From Methanosaeta sp. UBA80 (lineage in GTDB: Archaea > Halobacteriota > Methanosarcinia > Methanotrichales > Methanotrichaceae), in assembly GCA_002505805.1 (NCBI GenBank), contig DAWB01000052.1:11077-20276 (forward strand): a stretch of DNA of 9,200 nt, read 5' to 3'. The position numbers and the translations under genes are program-made. Below are positions 6,092 to 9,200 of this stretch, in pieces; the stretch's first letter is position 1, and each line of letters opens with the position of its first letter. The notes under the pieces were generated by a model, which saw nothing but the letters and a program-made list of their open reading frames with translations, was not told where the DNA came from and did no database searches.

Positions 6092-6227
6092 TTATCTCAT
6101 ATGAGGTAACCTATTTCCATCTTTTCTCATCCCCACCATAGCGCTGGCAAGCATCCCTGGCCTGTCGAATCCGCTCCGGTAGAGCCTGGAGTCCACGAAG
6201 ATCCAGTCCATCACCATCGGCAGCCAT
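6092..6227 (-). other. Unresolved GC-rich stretch with two overlapping short frames
   Basis: Between moaA and the ATPase, two minus-strand frames are open. One runs 6217 to 6092 (41 aa, starting MVMDWIFVDSRLYRSGF) with strongly GC-rich third positions, like native genes. The other runs 6227 to 6111 (38 aa, starting MAADGDGLDLRGL) and could extend upstream into the end of moaA without an ATG. Neither has a ribosome site or a family I recognise. The stretch may be a small gene, a decayed gene end, or simple spacer. Confidence 0.25.
6096..6105. promoter_or_regulatory. Palindrome upstream of the ATPase, possible operator
   Basis: CTCATATGAG is a perfect 10-base palindrome about 36-45 bases before the ATPase start codon. 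Next to it on the minus strand is an AT-rich patch (GATAAAATGAAATATC) that may hold the TATA box. A dyad at this position could be an operator, but this is position and symmetry only. Confidence 0.3.
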
Positions 6228-6258
6228 AAGACTCAGTGCTACATAAAAGAAGCATGGA

Positions 6259-7158
6259 TCAACGCACCGATATATCCTTGAAATAGGGCTCCCTTCTGGC
6301 GTTTGCCTCTCGCAGCAACTCTTCTATCCTGCCGCAGTCGCAGGAGTCGATCTGCACCAAATTGTCGCTTCGCAGCAAACAGGGCTTGATCTTGCCGTCT
6401 GATGTGACCCTCAGCCGGTTGCAGTTGGCGCAGAACTCGGTGTTGTCCATGGGCCGCACTATCTCCACCTCCGCCCCATCCAGGAAGTACTTCTTTCGCC
6501 GGTGCATCTCACGGGTGTGGATATGGTCCGCCTGGGCCGCCAGCCGGGCCTCGATGGCGTCTATATCCCCAGCCAGCCCCCGGCCTGAGAGGTCCAGGAG
6601 CTGGATGAGCTGGGCAATGAAATCCTTCTCCCGGCAGAAGTCGATTATGGCCGGGATCTCCGCCTCATTCTGCTTCAAAACCACCACATTGAGCTTGATG
6701 GGCAACAGTCCCGCCTCGGCGGCGGCATCTAATCCCTGCAGGACCCTCTCCAGATCTCCCTCCCGGCCACCGGTGATGTTCCGGTAGACCTCCGGCTTAA
6801 GGGAGTCCAGGCTGACATTGACCCGGCCCAGGCCCGCCCGGGCCAGGCTCTCCGCCTGCTCGGCCAGATAGATGCCGTTGGTAGTCAGGGAGATCTTCAT
6901 CTGCGGGGGCATATGGGCGATCAGGCCGGCCAGGCCCTGGCGCAGCAATGGCTCGCCTCCGGTGAGCTTGAGGGAGCGCACACCCAGCGCCGCCGCAGCC
7001 TGGGCCACGCCTATCACCATCTCATCGGAGATCTCGCCGTTGGGCTGTACCTCGCCCTCATGGTGGCAGTAGAGGCAGCGCAGGTTGCAGCGAGAGGTGA
7101 GAGCAATCCGCAGGCCAGTGACCTTGCGACCATAGGAGTCCACCATTATGCCCGGCAT
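6259..7158 (-). CDS. moaA: GTP 3',8-cyclase (molybdopterin synthesis protein MoaA)
   Basis: This radical SAM enzyme converts GTP to 3',8-cyclo-GTP, the first step toward the pterin of molybdenum/tungsten cofactor; methanogens need it for formylmethanofuran dehydrogenase. Numbering from the ATG at 7158 (299 aa): VDSYGRKVTGLRIALTSRCN leads to the SAM cluster CNLRCLYC (Cys24, 28, 31). The GGEP motif is at 67-70, and SLTTNG at 90-95. The second 4Fe-4S site is CANC...C (Cys243, 246, 260) with NRLR between for GTP binding. All expected cysteines are present. Archaeal relatives start just before VD.(Y/F)GR, so 7158 or ATG 7146 is preferred over TTG at 7197. A TATA-like TCTAATACTAG near 7178-7188 would give a leaderless or near-leaderless message from these starts. 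The C-terminus ends FKDISVR without the GG tail of bacterial forms. Confidence 0.93.
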   Translation of the reverse strand: MPGIMVDSYGRKVTGLRIALTSRCNLRCLYCHHEGEVQPNGEISDEMVIGVAQAAAALGVRSLKLTGGEPLLRQGLAGLIAHMPPQMKISLTTNGIYLAEQAESLARAGLGRVNVSLDSLKPEVYRNITGGREGDLERVLQGLDAAAEAGLLPIKLNVVVLKQNEAEIPAIIDFCREKDFIAQLIQLLDLSGRGLAGDIDAIEARLAAQADHIHTREMHRRKKYFLDGAEVEIVRPMDNTEFCANCNRLRVTSDGKIKPCLLRSDNLVQIDSCDCGRIEELLREANARREPYFKDISVR

Positions 7159-7177
7159 CAGGATGCAGCTAGTGTCT

Positions 7178-7188
7178 CTGCTAGTATT
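7178..7188 (-). promoter_or_regulatory. Possible TATA box for moaA
   Basis: On the minus strand TTCTAATACTAG lies about 25 bases before the preferred moaA ATG at 7158. That spacing would start the transcript at or very near the codon, which agrees with the lack of a ribosome site there. Confidence 0.35.
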
Positions 7189-7280
7189 AGAACTCAATCA
7201 GTCGAAGGGTGGGAAGGCCTGCATCGCCAGCCCAAACTGAAAAGGGCAGATGAGAAAGGAGATGAGATGGGAGATAAGAC

Positions 7281-7320
7281 GGGAGAGACCAAATGGATGT
7301 CTCAATATTCTATCTCTCCC
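7281..7320 (-). terminator. Inverted repeat across the stop of the membrane protein gene
   Basis: GGGAGAGA (7281-7288) and TCTCTCCC (7313-7320) are an exact 8-base inverted repeat that encloses the TGA of the four-helix protein. On the minus strand the downstream flank is a pyrimidine tract (T and C) for about 40 bases. It may end or slow transcription before moaA; a shorter inner GAGAC/GTCTC pairing is also possible. Confidence 0.35.
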
Positions 7321-7691
7321 AGGCTCTTCTTGAGATGGGAGAGGAGGATCATGGCCACGATCATGCAGATGGCCAGAGCGGAGAGCAGCTCCTCCCAGGA
7401 CTGGCCGGGCCTGGTTACGACCTGGATTATCCCCCCGGCGAGCAGGGTGAGCATGGCCGTGGCTATGACCGAGACCAGCATGGACCAGATGATCGAGCCA
7501 ACCTCATAGCGCTCGAAGAAGGAGGCGGAGAGGACGAAGCATACCGCGGCCAGGATGAGGATTATGGAGAGGGGCAGGGGCGGGCCGTGGTGGAAGAACT
7601 GAATCAGCCCCTGGGCCAGGGCGATCATCGTCAATGAGAGCAGCCCGGAGGCAAGAAAGGCCTTGAGGATGTAATTTGATCGAAGAGGCAA
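7302..7691 (-). CDS. Small four-helix membrane protein of unknown function
   Basis: I do not recognise the family. The 129-aa product is very hydrophobic with four likely membrane helices near residues 9-31, 39-57, 66-91 and 101-119. Short loops contain HHGPPLP (34-40), FFERYEVG (58-65) and TRPGQSWEE (93-101); the tail is KKSLGEIEY. Basic residues at the N-terminus (R4, K10) and after helix 4 (K121, K122) suggest both ends face the cytoplasm. The start appears to be TTG at 7691, since no upstream ATG or GTG stays in frame; GGGG lies about ten bases before it. A TATA box at 7726-7733 supports this start. The gene lies between moaA and ygiQ on the same strand but has its own promoter signal, so a shared function with them is not implied. 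Confidence 0.75.
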   Translation of the reverse strand: MPLRSNYILKAFLASGLLSLTMIALAQGLIQFFHHGPPLPLSIILILAAVCFVLSASFFERYEVGSIIWSMLVSVIATAMLTLLAGGIIQVVTRPGQSWEELLSALAICMIVAMILLSHLKKSLGEIEY

Positions 7692-7725
7692 GGAATGGAA
7701 CCCCGCGCTTTATATGACTGGATTG

Positions 7726-7733
7726 AATATAAA
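7726..7733 (-). promoter_or_regulatory. TATA box for the four-helix membrane protein
   Basis: The minus strand reads GTTTATATTC, 35 bases before the TTG at 7691; a start about 25 bases downstream leaves a leader near a dozen bases. The octamer is identical to that at 1273-1280. A second AT-rich core (CATATAAAG, 7708-7716) is too close to the start codon to serve the same gene unless the real start is further in. Confidence 0.5.
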
Positions 7734-7771
7734 CATTGTGTATAATCCCTGTCAGTCTTTTTCTTCAGATA

Positions 7772-9200
7772 TTACTGCTTCTTGCCGTTCCCTTTCCATC
7801 CCCTCCTCGGTCGAGCCGGTATCAGGCATCCTCTTCCCGAGCCTATGAGATCCTCCCGCCCGGCCAGCCTCAATCCATCTTTTACCAGATCGTAGTTTTT
7901 CGGGTCCCGGTAATGCAGCATGGCCCTCTGGATCCTCTTCTCCCTGCCCCTGGGCACATGCACCGGCTTTAAAGTGAACGGGTCCAGGCCGGTGTGGTAC
8001 ATGGCGGTGGAGACCGTCATGGGGGTGGGGGTGAAGTCCTGCACCTGCTCGGTATAGAGATGGGCCTCTTGCAGATACTGCGCCAGTTCAATCATATCCC
8101 CCACCGTGCAGCCAGGATGCCCGGACATGAGATAGGGCAGAAGGTACTGCTCCCGTCCCGATTCCCTGGAGGCAGCGGAGAAGCGCTCCCGGAATGCGTC
8201 CAGCACCTCTCTGGGGGGCTTATTCATGCATTCTGTCACCGATCGGGAGATATGCTCCGGCGCTATCTTGAGATGGCCGGATACATGATGACGACATATC
8301 TCTTCCAGATAGGGGGAGCTGTCCGCCATTATCAGGTCATGCCTGATTCCGGAGGAGATGAAGACCTTCTTCACTCCGGGAACCTCTCTTATGCGGCGCA
8401 GCAGCTCTACCTGGCGGGAGTGGTCCTTGTTCAGGCTGGGGCAGTCCGCCGAGCAGAGTTTGTCCGGGCATGCTCCATTTTTCCATCTGGGGCAGGATAG
8501 GGAGTACATATTGGCCGTCGGCCCGCCCACATCGGATATGATCCCGGCAAAGCCCTTCATCCCCACCAGCATCCTCACCTCACGCAGTATGGACTCCTGG
8601 CTGCGGCTCTGCACAATCCTGCCCTGGTGATGGGTCAGGGCGCAGAAGGAGCAGGAGCCGAAGCAGCCCCGATGGCTGGTGATGGAGAAGCGCACCGGCT
8701 CCAGAGCTGGTATTCTCTCCCGGTAGCAGGGATGGGCGTCCCGGCGGAAGGGAAGTTCATAGATCCGGTCCAGCTCTTCGGTGTGGAGCGGCCGGGCGGG
8801 AGGATTCTGAACGATAACTGTCTTGGGATGGGGCTGAACCACCCTCCGACCATGAAAGGGATCTTGCTCCTGATAGTGCAGGGCAAAGGCCCGGGCGTAC
8901 TCCCGCCTGTCCGCCGAAACTAGGGCAAATCCAGGAATCTCCAGTTCATCATCGCCCTTGACTCGACCTCTCCATCGGGCTACTTCCTCCTTGACCGCAG
9001 TGCCGGCCACATCTTTGATCTCAGAGATCCTCTCCCCCTTCTCCAGCCGCCGGGCCACCTCTCCCAGGGCTCTCTCCCCCATGCCGTAGATAATCATATC
9101 GGCCGGGGCGTCGGCTAAAATTGATTGCCGCACCGAGTCCGACCAGTAATCATAATGGGCAAAGCGGCGCAAGCTCGCTTCGATGCCGCCGATGATCAGC
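7772..9200 (-). CDS. ygiQ: YgiQ-family radical SAM protein (UPF0313), N-terminus beyond window
   Basis: The frame stays open to the right edge; the visible 475 residues start [21 protein letters not shown], an internal landmark of YgiQ proteins, so the TTG at 9172 is not the start and about the first hundred residues (cobalamin-like domain part) are missing. Counting from the first full visible codon, the SAM cluster is CFGSCSFC (Cys179, 183, 186) after SITSHRG. A second cysteine group, [18 protein letters not shown] (236, 244, 249, 253), follows GGPTANMY and may hold another iron-sulfur cluster. HLKIAPEH (309-316) and [12 protein letters not shown] (387-398) are further family marks, and the tail has [12 protein letters not shown]. 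It is a cytoplasmic radical SAM enzyme; the reaction is not known. The C-terminal end is short after CLIP and basic (GWKGNGKKQ). Confidence 0.93.
   Translation of the reverse strand, partial: LIIGGIEASLRRFAHYDYWSDSVRQSILADAPADMIIYGMGERALGEVARRLEKGERISEIKDVAGTAVKEEVARWRGRVKGDDELEIPGFALVSADRREYARAFALHYQEQDPFHGRRVVQPHPKTVIVQNPPARPLHTEELDRIYELPFRRDAHPCYRERIPALEPVRFSITSHRGCFGSCSFCALTHHQGRIVQSRSQESILREVRMLVGMKGFAGIISDVGGPTANMYSLSCPRWKNGACPDKLCSADCPSLNKDHSRQVELLRRIREVPGVKKVFISSGIRHDLIMADSSPYLEEICRHHVSGHLKIAPEHISRSVTECMNKPPREVLDAFRERFSAASRESGREQYLLPYLMSGHPGCTVGDMIELAQYLQEAHLYTEQVQDFTPTPMTVSTAMYHTGLDPFTLKPVHVPRGREKRIQRAMLHYRDPKNYDLVKDGLRLAGREDLIGSGRGCLIPARPRRGWKGNGKKQ

Noticed and set aside
7159..7197. 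TTG start adding 13 residues to MoaA
   Set aside because: The extension lacks a ribosome site, spans the TATA-like patch, and archaeal MoaA proteins start close to the VDSYGR segment.
6913..7637. Long plus-strand open frames opposite moaA and the membrane protein
   Set aside because: They are antisense to genes with clear motifs and show no recognisable protein; GC-rich coding strands commonly leave such open frames.
7994..8923. Plus-strand open frames opposite the YgiQ-type gene
   Set aside because: Same reason: the opposite strand carries intact radical SAM motifs over the full length.
9170..9172. TTG as the start of the YgiQ-type protein
   Set aside because: The frame continues to the window edge with LIIGGIEAS, a conserved internal YgiQ segment, so the real start is outside.

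Overview
The window looks like chromosomal DNA of a GC-rich methanogenic euryarchaeon, with a Methanothrix (Methanosaeta)-like organism the best guess. The grounds are a short archaeal-type OMP decarboxylase, an archaeal-type MoaA that begins almost directly at its radical SAM core, TATA-like boxes (AATATAAA twice) in front of genes, and GGAGG/GGTG ribosome sites. The genus is inference from protein style; nothing in the sequence proves it.

Layout. Positions 1-1227 read leftward: a 130-aa protein of unknown function, a TspO/MBR membrane protein, and the first 45 codons of a glutamine-dependent NAD synthetase cut by the window edge. A divergent promoter region near 1230-1340 separates these from a rightward block: an unlisted-type 45-aa charged small protein, a flavodoxin, an M24-family Xaa-Pro-type metallopeptidase, a HAD hydrolase and, 40 bases later, OMP decarboxylase (pyrF). 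From 4870 to the end everything reads leftward again: an orphan AAA+ ATPase, MoaA, a small four-helix membrane protein and a YgiQ-type radical SAM protein that runs off the right edge.

Most of the window is housekeeping or cofactor metabolism: NAD synthesis, UMP synthesis, molybdopterin synthesis, flavin electron carriage and peptide turnover. The one clear outlier is the AAA+ ATPase segment (about 4768-6112). It is visibly AT-rich in a GC-rich setting, sits between genes that otherwise look native, and is bracketed by an 8-base direct repeat (ATTTCCAT). It looks like a single-gene acquisition with no recognisable partner. No CRISPR array, tRNA, rRNA, transposase or complete mobile element is visible. 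There is no gene-free stretch longer than 300 bases. No complete novel multi-gene system can be supported here; the best leads are the orphan ATPase island and the small ORF at 1344-1481.
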